Shown here: piece by piece, positions 50,521 to 61,100 of the stretch | Numbering within the stretch: position 1 is the stretch's first letter | Layout: every line of letters starts with the position of its first letter | DNA from: Saccoglossus kowalevskii | Lineage: Eukaryota; Hemichordata; Enteropneusta; Harrimaniidae | Reading direction: 5' to 3' | Assembly (NCBI RefSeq): GCF_000003605.2 | Contig: NW_003149268.1 | Coordinates: 613,200 to 677,199 of the forward strand | DNA length: 64,000 nt | Notes under the pieces: model-generated | Seen by the model: only the letters and a program-made list of their open reading frames with translations | Database searches by the model: none | What the model was told of the DNA's origin: nothing | Program-made: the position numbers and the translations under genes

Positions 50521-53500
50521 ATGCCTGCAGCCAAACCCTCCAACATGTTTGATCTCTCTGGCGGGACGAGTCGGACAACGAAAGGCAACATGCAGAAGCT
50601 GAGCGGTTTGAGTGTTTCTCGGCTCACGCTCCTGGGAAAAGATTTCGGAATTGAGAAAAGCCTAGCAGCACTGGGAATTTTAAGTTTGCTGGCGATGATC
50701 GTCGCGGTGTTAGCCATACTTCTAATTTTTCAACTTCAGGGAAAGGAACAGAATATTATACTAGTCTCCGAGGAACACACATATTACAATGCTGTAGTGA
50801 CAGAACAAGTGTATAATAACTTGCTCGATTCGGGAATAGTAATTGCAACGTTTTGTGCTACATTAAACTTTTGTTGCGTTGTAGTCTGTTCTATACAGAG
50901 CTACTTTGCTGCTAAAATGTTGAAATTAACACAAGGAGAAGAAAGGTAAGCCTTTAATAATTTAATTTCTTGAATTTTTGTCACAAAATAAGCCTTCATT
51001 ATTTGAATTTATTAAATTTTTTCACAATTTGAATTATGGAAATTATACCAACAAAAATATAGAAAAATCTGTTAAAATGTGCAAAATATCACACCAAATT
51101 TTTGTCTGGAAAAATATGTCATTATGGTTAATACTAATTATTGAATTGGAACAGGCAATACATATTTCTGATATTTTTGACTTGAGGCAGAAAACAAATT
51201 AGCTTGTTGTCATGATAACAATGACTTTGGCATTTTCCCATAACATTTGAATAAAAAAAAGTGATCAAAATATTTTTTTTTTCATTGGAAATTTTAAAGT
51301 TATGCAGAAAGAATGGTGTGAATGTTGCATCCTAAAATTAGCAGGCATCAATAAAATAATGGTGATTACACATGATATTCTACACCATTGGAGGTTTTAG
51401 TCATGGTTAACTAAACACACATCAGGCACAACTATAGTTAACCATGAACAATCAGGCACAACTATGGTTAACCATGAACAACCAGGCACAACTATGGTTA
51501 ACCATGAACAATCAGGCACAACTATGGTTAACCATTAACAATCAGGCACAACTATGGTTAACCATTAACAATCAGGCACAACTGTGATTAACCATGAACA
51601 ATCAGGCACAGCTATGGTTAACCATTAACAATCAGGCACAACTATGGTTAACCATGAACAATCAGGCACAGCTACGGTTAACCATGAACAATCAGGCACA
51701 ACTATGGTTAACCATGAACAATCAGGCACAGCTATGGTTAACCATGAACAATCAGGCACAACTATGGTTAACCATGAACAATCAGGCACAACTATGGTTA
51801 ACCATTAACAATCAGGCACAACTGTGATTAACCATGAACAATCAGGCACAGCTATGGTTAACCATGAACAATCAGGCACAACTATGGTTAACCATGAACA
51901 ATCAGGCACAACTATGGTTAACCATTAACAATCAGGCACAACTGTGATTAACCATGAACAATCAGGCACAACTNNNNNNNNNNNNNNNNNNNNNNNNNNN
52001 NNNNNNNNNNNNNNNNNNNNNNNNNNNNNNNNNNNNNNNNNNNNNNNNNNNNNNNNNNNNNNNNNNNNNNNNNNNNNNNNNNNNNNNNNNNNNNNNNNNN
52101 NNNNNNNNNNNNNNNNNNNNNNNNNNNNNNNNNNNNNNNNNNNNNNNNNNNNNNNNNNNNNNNNNNNNNNNNNNNNNNNNNNNNNNNNNNNNNNNNNNNN
52201 NNNNNNNNNNNNNNNNNNNNNNNNNNNNNNNNNNNNNNNNNNNNNNNNNNNNNNNNNNNNNNNNNNNNNNNNNNNNNNNNNNNNNNNNNNNNNNNNNNNN
52301 NNNNNNNNNNNNNNNNNNNNNNNNNNNNNNNNNNNNNNNNNNNNNNNNNNNNNNNNNNNNNNNNNNNNNNNNNNNNNNNNNNNNNNNNCCGAGAAACACC
52401 AGGCTCAATTATATTGACATCATAGTTCATACCTTCATATTACAAGTCAACTCAGTTGTGTTAGAAAATCTGCAAGTTGTACATTTCTGGCCCCCTGCCA
52501 GTACATAAATTGCCAGACTTCAATTTCCTAAACAGAGATTTAACACAGTCACTTGAATTGTTAAATTGCTCTCTGTATTTCAACAAGGGTAATTGGGTGC
52601 TTGAGGGAAAAATAACGAAAACAAATATCCAATATGTTGACTATTTTAGTAGATGAATGAAGTGACTGAATCAATGCTTCTTACGTTTCACAAGAAAACA
52701 TTAGTGCTGTCCCATTCTTGACCCAAATACAATAGTGATCTGTTTTAGGGTTAACATCAGAATTACTGATTTAAGACAACATATGTAAAAACAACGTCTA
52801 TGTTGATGTTTAGAAAAAAAAAGTTATATTATGTATGATATAGACATTTATGCTGGTACAAGCACGTGTACACATTATTTTTCACGCTAAAACTTTTGGT
52901 AAAATAATAATATGGGTAATTTTGTTTCCACCAAGCCAATGCTTATACAAGGACTTGTATAATAGTGATATGAATTTATTACATTTTTTAAATATCGATG
53001 GATTTTTAATTGGAGGTTTAATTGCATGTTCAAAAACAATTCTGATGTACAACATCTTTGCATTTAATTTGTTCTTGTAGGGCTTACAAGTTTTTGAAAA
53101 AATCTGCGAGTATACGATTTCTAGCAATTGGTTCATTCTTCGCCGGGATTCCAGTATTTCTCATAGGTGAGTTTGAAGACTATAACGTGTATGCGGTTTA
53201 TAATGGCACTAAACAATGGCTCCTTTCAAGTCTAGCTGGTGTAAACAGCTCCAATTAAGTTCGGGTCAAATCATTTTTAGGTCACAATCTAGCTCCAAAT
53301 TGGATATATGTGACTATGAATATTTTATTGATCAATACCACAGATACGACTATAAATTGCATTATGTACGAAGATTTCAGACATGAAGTCAAACTAGTCA
53401 AACTGGAAACACCTCACCGATAAACAATTGTATTACTGTAATACTTCTAATTGTTTGCCCCCCTCTATTAATTGAACCATCTCATTTTTGTTAACCTTTT

Positions 53501-55286
53501 CACCACTTCTTTTCATCACAAATTCGCAGATCAGTCTTGTTTATAGTCTGCACATTCCTTCCGAAGATTGGGAGAAAAATAGACAATTATTTTGAGTAAA
53601 TACTGAAAATTGACTGAAATTGTGTCCGTTGGCTCCAAAATTAGGGTTAATTTCCAGAATTTTTGAAAAATACAAGAAAAAGTGCAGACAAATTTGGCCA
53701 GGAAAGTCTTGTGGAAAAAGGTTAATAATTTTCCTCTAGCCATCGACCACCTGGCAAGAAATGATCACATTGAACCACAAGGGCAAGAAATAAAACATAA
53801 ATTCACAATTTTTATTCTGACAACATTTTTATTCTAATAATTCAGCCGCCTCCAAAAATAAAAATTTTGTTATGGTCCAATGAAAAAAAAAAAGAATTAT
53901 ATTTTGCAACCAAGTTGCCAGACATAGATTGCAATTGTTAACTTTTGGCACCAGCATCAAAATCATTGTGTACAATCTGTTCCTCCCCACATGAAATGTT
54001 GTAAAAAATTGACACATTTTTTAGTCAAAAACTAAATGCAATATGTGAAACTGTTCGTATGATCCAAAATGACGATAAAATTGTGAAAATTTTACAAAAT
54101 GTGAAAATATTTGAATTAAATTTTGGGTAGGAAAAATTGTTTTCATTCAAAGGGTTAAATACACTGACTGGTGGCAGAGCTTTGACTGGAGTCTACACTA
54201 ATGGTCAATCACTTGTTGTATTCGAGTGGAAAATTACACCATGAATACATTACTTGTCTATGGAATGCCTTTTATTGGTAATGAATCTTCACTTACTGTT
54301 TTTTTTTTATGCTGAATCTGCAATTAACTGTAAAACATGCATTTTCACTGGCATTTAATTTTACTTTTTTGATGTTTGAGCAATTTCACCAGGTTTTAAG
54401 TGCACAAGTTGTGTTGAGAAACATTTAAGTTTACGATAAGGTTACGAACCAGTTGAGCAAGGCTAACCAAGTCGTGACCTCGATCTGGTTCGTAACCAGT
54501 CTTTTGATCGGTTGTTGACAAATGCTGAACAGGCCACGCCTCCAACTGTGCCGTGCGTTCGGTTCGAGTAAATTTGTGTAGTTTTTTTTTATTTATTCTG
54601 CAGATATCGGTAAAATGTAGGTAGGGCTTTGGCGAAATTTGAAGAAGCAACTAATATTCTTCAACCTGGTATTTTTTTTATATTTTATTTTTTATTCTTT
54701 TCATCTGTTTTTTCGAGTTTAAAAAATGTGAGCTGGCTGAGCCTTCATCCCTTGTCTATTTCTTACACTAGATACCTGTAGCTGATTAGAGATTATTTTC
54801 ATTTGGTCCAAAATAAACAAGAAAAGTACATAAATACGTGCAAAATGTTAGTCCATAGTTTTGGCGGGAAAAATTATAGCGCTCAAAATATCAAGTCATT
54901 TAGGGATTTACAGTATTGGACCACCTAGGTTGATTTTTATTCAAACTTGTCAGGAGCAGCTAGCTATTAGCTAATTTCAGTAAATGTATTTTTTCTTTTT
55001 CTTTTCAGCTCTTGGTATTTATTTATTCCTGGAATTCAGAGTGATTCCGGCATCTATTTCAACAGCGTTCATGGGAATTGGTCTCCTATTCATATTTTAT
55101 AGTTTCACATGGAGCTGTTACATCTGGAAAAATGAACAGTCGTTAATCGCGAAAGGTCTTGGTCCATACGAGAGGCACTCGGACCAAAGCGTTCATAGCA
55201 TAGACTTAAAATCACCATATTTGCATATCAATCATGTTTCGCCACCAGCTAGTCCAGCGATGAGTAATTTATCGACACTTGTGTGA
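50521..55286 (+). CDS. TMEM221: Four-helix transmembrane protein, TMEM221-like
   Basis: Three exons: 50521-50945, 53081-53166 and 55009-55286 (TGA); 262 aa. The joins are AG|G (R) and G|CT (A), both in frame with GT..AG borders. The N-terminal 46 residues are polar and Ser/Thr-rich. Four hydrophobic segments follow, near residues 47-72 (SLAALGILSLLAMIVAVLAI), 106-131 (IVIATFCATLNFCCVVVCSI), 155-180 (spanning the exon 2/3 join) and 188-212 (ISTAFMGIGLLFIFYSF). A 50-residue polar tail carries SPPASPAMSNLS. The LIFQLQ after helix 1 and the overall plan recall vertebrate TMEM221, about 290 aa and of unknown function. Proximity to BORCS8, also near TMEM221 in human, supports this. The ATG at 50521 is the first in-frame one; the frame is open upstream to about 50404 without an ATG. 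The gene is convergent with BORCS8. The reading as a gene is secure; the name is moderate. Confidence 0.7.
51421..51973 (+). repeat. 30-bp minisatellite, about 18 units, in TMEM221-like intron 1
   Basis: The unit ATCAGGCACAACTATGGTTA continues ACCATGAACA. The array runs without indels from 51421 into the gap. Variants are ACTGTGATTA, GCTATGGTTA, GCTACGGTTA and ACCATTAACA. The GGTTAACC core is palindromic. Because 30 is a multiple of three, the array is open in several frames (a decapeptide MNNQAQLWLT), but it lies inside an intron and is not read as coding. Confidence 0.97.
51974..52388. other. Assembly gap (415 N) in the minisatellite
   Basis: The N run starts inside a repeat unit. The sequence after it (CACCAGGCTCAATTAT) looks like a last diverged unit, so the array probably fills the gap. 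Confidence 0.99.
53491..53725 (-). mobile_element. TTAA-bounded short element, copy 2 (piggyBac-type MITE candidate)
   Basis: 235 bp with TTAACCTTTTCACCAC at the left and, on the other strand, TTAACCTTTTTCCACA at the right. These are inverted ends flanked by TTAA. Its reverse complement aligns along nearly its whole length with 8179-8387. It lies in TMEM221-like intron 2. No transposase is present. Confidence 0.65.
53938..54158 (-). mobile_element. TTAA-bounded short element next to copy 2
   Basis: 221 bp between TTAACTTTTGGCACC (53938) and ATTCAAAGGG-TTAA (54158). Internal GATCCAAAATGACG corresponds to the GGTCCAAAAT seen in the 30176 and 44150 copies. It begins about 210 bp after the 53491-53725 element. 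Confidence 0.5.
54750..54900 (+). repeat. Degenerate copy of the GGTCCAAAAT dispersed repeat
   Basis: CATTTGGTCCAAAATAAAC followed by TTTTGGCGGGAAAAATTATAGCGCTC, in the same order as the plus-oriented copy at 30176. The left end is not defined; it lies shortly before the last TMEM221-like exon. Confidence 0.4.
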
Positions 55287-56671
55287 TTTATATATCAATA
55301 TATATATATAGACCATATTTTATTTAACTACATAAATATGGCCATTGTGGAGCAGTATTACTGAAAAAATTGATATCAACGCAGCATCACCAACAACATC
55401 GAGAATGTTAAGGGAAATTATTTCTCAGTATGAATCATATTGATACTTCAAGAGTCATTGATTAAATCTGAAAATTGTGGATAGCTATTCTTGTTTCACA
55501 ATTTGAAAGACACTTCTTCGGAGTGTACAATCGATATATACATGAATTGTTTTTGTTTTTTCTACCTCTCAACGTTTAAATTCAAAGGCTAATGTCAGTA
55601 TGAACAACATGACTGCTTTCTCTTGTATTTATATAATCATATTTTTAATTATATTTTAAACCTTTTTATGTAGAAAAACAAAATTGTAAATATTCTTTAA
55701 TCTGATTTCATTTCTCTTATTTTTTTTTTAATTTCGATGACATTTAAATTTGATTGTTGCATTTCCTCACAATTGAGGCTGTATAAAATCAGATGCCAAA
55801 ATATACTCCCTACCAGTTTTCCCTGCAAAATTCATACAAAGAAGAATCCCTACAATATTTTTTGATCTAAATTCCATCTTGAGGTTCTGAATAATAATCC
55901 CCTGTCAATCACTTTAATATATACTTAATGTGTGGAATGTCCAGTTGAATTGTTTCCAGCTGATTTTGAAGACTTTTCCACAAGTTTTACATGAAACCAG
56001 GTTTTGTTTTGTTTGTTTGTTTGTTTTTTTTGGGGGGGGGGGGAGGTAGAAGGGCACAGGTTTTTAAACTATTTTAGGGTTTCCGGATCCATAATGAACC
56101 TCAAAGTATACATGTATATATAGTCATGATAAGAACTGATAAAAGTATAGCTTCGTCACATTTGGCCATTACAAATACGTCTTTAGGTATGAAAAATTAT
56201 ATTCGGCGCTTTTTCACAAGATTGGAATGTTGCTAGGACAGATACAAATGTTATAATCACAATACAGTACTTTCAGTCGTGACTACAACCGATATACTAG
56301 TACAACCAATTACACAAGTGGTATTATGATTTTAATACTCCATAGTAGCCAGGTTTTTAGACATTGTTTCACTTTGTGTGAATGGTCCATCACATATGCA
56401 AATTGATAGCTAATAAGTAATACCAATTCTGCATGCAACTTTTTTCAGTTTTCGCTGTAACATACGATGTATCTAGGCCCCTTTTTATAATACTTGCCAT
56501 GAATTTTTATAAACAACATAATCTTTCAAAACTGAGATAAATGTTGTTTAGTGATGAAAATATCACCGTTGTTTTTTTGGTCATGGAGATTTCATGAAAT
56601 GTATCCACTGTCAATGTTTACAACTTACAAAGACTTCTGGAAATGTAATGGTTTACAGTTGATTTTCATTT

Positions 56672-56677
56672 AATAAA
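56672..56677 (+). promoter_or_regulatory. Candidate poly(A) signal AATAAA for the TMEM221-like gene
   Basis: AATAAA about 1.4 kb after the stop at 55286, within TTTAATAAAAAAAATTTAATG. Chosen by position and hexamer only. Confidence 0.25.
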
Positions 56678-57768
56678 AAAAATTTAATGAGCAAGTTTTA
56701 TTTTTTTTCATTTTATGGTCTCTGAAAAAATGTTGTTAAATGATTTTATATTTTTTTAATTCTGATTAAATATGCTAATTTTAGATCAGATAGAAGATGT
56801 GGTAGAAGATGAATGTTGTTAACATTTAATTATCTTCGTGTGAATTGTCGTTAAAACACAATGGCTGACACAATGAGAATGCCACAAGCGTTGGTGAGCA
56901 AAATGTGCTCTTTTTGAGTGTGCAGTCAACCATAGGAGACGAACCCACAATCCCTCTGATAATGGGAGAACACAGTAACCATTGTACTGCTGCTGAAAAA
57001 AGATAAACGCAGGATCTACCCAGCATTTTGAATCCATTGGGTGTACCGGTACTCAGCTCTCAAGGTGACGAGAAAAGAAAAAATTGACAACTATTTCACA
57101 GTGAAGTTTGTGTTGACCATTCAACACTTTTTCAAGATGGCTGCAATCCCCAAGGTTCAGCGGGATATAATGATTTTATTGTTTTTGAGAGTAAAATTCA
57201 TGTATATACTGTACGTGTAAGTGGCAAATAATAAAACTATTACAGCGTATGGATGCCCAGGCTCAAATGCTCAAAAATATACACTATTCTGCGACAATGA
57301 AGAATTTCCAGAAAATTGCGGTGGTCATTATTGATAAAATGATCATAAAATACAAGAAATTTAACTTTGTTTTCATGCACACTGATTGAGCAGGATAAAT
57401 AAGTAATTGTAACCATACTTAGATTTCAAACAAGAAAATCTGAAAATGCGGCAAATACTGAAACTGAATCTTAATGGGCACATTGCTATAGCAACCAGGG
57501 AAGCAACATCTGTATAATATGGTTATAACAAATCTTCTCAAAAAAAATCATATCATAACATAGCAATTTTTTATTATAATTTTTTTCAAAATATAATACA
57601 GTTCTTTTTTTTTTGTTATCTTCTTGTCAAGCCACTCTTATGTAATTATATTTACCTAACATTGTGGCATTCAGTACATGGGCAAGTCTTGCTATAATAT
57701 AATTGCCTAGCACAACAAACTCCTTATACATCCATGTGAAGATATCCTATGGTTGTTATCTTCATGGC

Positions 57769-57982
57769 TGATCATCCATCAAGTGCACATGGTTTATTCA
57801 CCAGCATTTACACACAAATCCTACTCATTTTTGGAACAGTCTGTATACAGTTACTGAATTCCATTATCCTATTTTTGATCATCCATCAAGTGCACATGGT
57901 TTATTCACCAGCATTTACACACAAATCCTACTCATTTTTGGAACAGTCTGTATACAGTTACTGAATTCCATTATCCTATTTT
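57769..57982. repeat. Perfect 107-bp tandem duplication
   Basis: Copy 1 is 57769-57875 and copy 2 is 57876-57982, both starting TGATCATCCATCAAGTGCAC. By eye the two are identical throughout. Confidence 0.95.
57793..57905 (-). promoter_or_regulatory. Candidate poly(A) signals for BORCS8, present twice
   Basis: On the minus strand AATAAA occurs at 57905-57900 and again at 57798-57793, once in each copy of the 107-bp duplication, about 280 and 390 bases after the BORCS8 stop. Use is not shown. Confidence 0.3.
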
Positions 57983-58185
57983 TTTTTTGCTGTTCACTAA
58001 ATGCAACATTGCATTTCAATACCATCTTACATCATAGTTGTACATTACATGACATGACATGACATTAACGTTGAATAACAGTGAAATCGGTGATGATGCA
58101 TACCGGTAGTATACAAAGCAATTCTTACTGATCCCACCAGCAATTTGCAAACTTGAACATAAATATGAAAACACAACATCTGGAA

Positions 58186-61100
58186 TTAACTTCTCTGACC
58201 ACCTGCCTCATTCCTTTCTTCATTGATGTTTGATTTTTCCAAAACTGGTGTCTCTTCTCTACCAACGGTCTTCGCTGTTTGGTCGGTATTCGTAGAACTG
58301 ATTGGTTGATTACCTGTGCTGGAAATACTTGGTGTCCTAGAAATAACACAAGATGTGATTAAAAGAACAGGAAGAGAAAACAAATCACATATACAGTATC
58401 TGGCAATCCCACTCTTTATTTTAGACTTTCTGTCCATTCTACTCGTAGTATTATTGCTGGGCAGAAAAAACAAAATCAAATTGAGTTGTATAAAAACAAT
58501 AGCAACTAACTATCAACTACATGAGGGCAGTATTCAATTTCCATTTCTTGTCTCTAAGGGTAAACTGTAACAAATACTGTTTATAAAAACAAAAGAACCT
58601 CGCATTGGATTCAAGCAAAATGTTGAGGGAGGTATTTTCTGTTTTTTAAGTAGCAATATGTGAGTGGAATAGACTAATCATGGTGATTTCAAATCAGAAG
58701 CAGATATTTTGCAAATTCATTTACAATTACAGTGTGTTATGAGGGCAGTATACAGTCTTGTGAGGGCGCTGTACAATTCTCCTGCAAACACTGGGTGAAC
58801 TAAGAGACGGCGTACAGGTATAAACATTTCTTGAATGTTCTTTCTCGAGCAGGAGGGTCGTCACCTGCGCACGTGCGGGAATTGAGTCCCAAACGACAAT
58901 AAAAAGACATGCTAAAAATGCAAAGACTCATTGGTAGAAGCTTGTTTGTAAACAATGACACACTAGGGCCATCTGACGCATGCGCAGGTGACGACTCCCT
59001 CGCTTTAAACAAACCAGTTTGAAAACTGTAATGTTACGTACCTTCTGGGCTTGACTTTATCAAGCTCTTGCTTTAAATACATTGTTTTCTTGAGGTGTTC
59101 ATCAATGGCTGTGAAATGTGATCCACTATTCTGCATTTTTTTCACCGCTCTGCCGAATAATAATTTACACTAGTACACTCAGCATGACAGATTTTCAAAA
59201 CAACAATTATATAAAATCACAGTACTGAGTTCACGAAAACTGTACATAATTTTAAACATGGCAGGTATATATACATCAATATTTTGAAGATTTAGAAATA
59301 TACATTTGATCCTAAAATTGCACTTTTAGATCATTATCAAAGATTTATTGTGGTCTTGGAGCTATCACTAAATATTTGTTTCCTGAATTTGTACAAGTTG
59401 TGGGAAATATGGAGTAAAATTTCCAATTTGCATTGACTTTCAGCGTGTCTAAATGCTGGTGATTGTTTTAATATTATTTACTAACATTTTTCTTTATCCT
59501 TTTTCCCAGATTTTTGTCACCTGCAATAATTCGGTTAACGCATAATTCATATGCAGTTCCAATAAAGGAATGATCTCAGATTCAATGTAAAACAAATTTA
59601 TAATAATGAGTCACAGAATGAATAATTTGACTTTCAGATATACTTAGTAGTACACAGATGATCATCTAATCAAATGTGAAGAGAATTGTTGTTGTCAAAC
59701 CATACTTGAGTACAGAAAATTTCTCATACTCTTATACTAGGAAAACAAATCTGTTTCCCTAATCATTGAAATTTTAAAACAAGACGATGGTGTGTTTCAT
59801 TTTTTATTTTGACATATGGTTTCAGAGAAGTTGTGGAAGCAAATGACATTCAAATTTTATTCGAGATGAAAGGCATTTTGCTAATTTCACTCATTAACAA
59901 TAAGACAGAATTTGACGCTAAATTTTGTTTTTATACCTAAAAAAATGTTCCAGGTGCACGTTTTTTGGCAGGCATCCAGAAACGAGAGTCAGTGAATTTG
60001 TTTTTCCTGGTCTTAGGTGTAGTGAAGATCAGATGAGAAATATAATATTCAAGTTGTATCGGAAACTAGAATTTCAAACATATACAGTATACTGATGTCT
60101 CTAACTACTGTTTAATACATGTATGATGTAGTCACAACACAACAACACAGACATTAAAATTTGAAACAATACATAATCACAATATTGTCTATTTCATGAC
60201 GTGATATTATTAACAGTATTTTTTTTCGGTTCTAAACTTTAAATTACCTATTTCAAAAACTGTGAGTCTACACTATTCTGTAACATTCAAAATTTAACAG
60301 AATTTCCATTTAAAGTGACAACAGCTCTATAAACTACTTATCTTTTTTTTTTCAATTTTTTATTTTTATAAAACAATTTCTGTATCATTAGTGCCAATTT
60401 GTGCAACTACCGGTAGTATACCGAATGTTGTACATTAAATCACAGAGGGCGCAGTCTATTGAAATCCAGTTTTGTCAAGCGAACCACAGGGATAACGGTA
60501 CAAGATACTGAGAACCATGGGTGAAATGTCAATTAAGTCGCCATCCTGAGAGGATAAGTCTGATGATTTTATGTGTCATCTCCATCATAGTGCGCATAAT
60601 GCATCATAATTTTCTTCGATCTCTGTCACCCCTTAGTTTTCACATCACATTTTATGTGAAATTAGTCTTGTGTAGGGTCACTTTGTCCAAGCAATTGAGC
60701 TTAAAACAATATTTCTGTCATCTTTATGCATACTTTATAAATATACTAGAGTTATGATGTATTTCTACAGATATTTAAAAATTTCATAATATATTATAAA
60801 TTTATAATGCATGACATCACCTACTTTGTAGCATACTCTGCATCGTAACACATTCCCTGGACTTCCTGTTGTATGTTTTTCATCTCAACCTATGAAAACA
60901 AAATGGAAAAGTGAATAGGTCTACAACATGGAATTGCTATTTTGAGGGAGGGGGGGGGGCACAATATTGTAGGGACTTTGCTGGTTATATTATTTTTCTT
61001 CAGTAAACTTGATTGGTGAGTGCATAACCATGGCAACAACGTGACTGAGGAGAGCTGCAGCAAGTATATATGCTAATGAGTTGAAGGCGAAAGCAATCAA

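Larger units (their letters stand above)
55287..58185. other. Convergent intergenic region between TMEM221-like and BORCS8
   Basis: Both genes end toward this region, so it must hold both 3' UTRs. It is AT-rich with a G tract near 56030, a candidate poly(A) signal for each gene and a 107-bp tandem duplication. No coding exon is seen. Confidence 0.65.

Noticed and set aside
51594-51973. A repetitive peptide gene (MNNQAQLWLT repeats)
   Set aside because: The 30-bp unit is open in frame because 30 is a multiple of three. It lies in an intron between two well-supported TMEM221-like exons, and other frames are equally open.
51421-51973. CRISPR-like array
   Set aside because: Regular 30-bp units without unique spacers in an animal intron are a minisatellite, not a CRISPR array.
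58316-58570. Plus-strand 84-codon frame next to the last BORCS8 exon
   Set aside because: Hydrophobic low-complexity translation, no homology, overlaps the BORCS8 exon border on the other strand.
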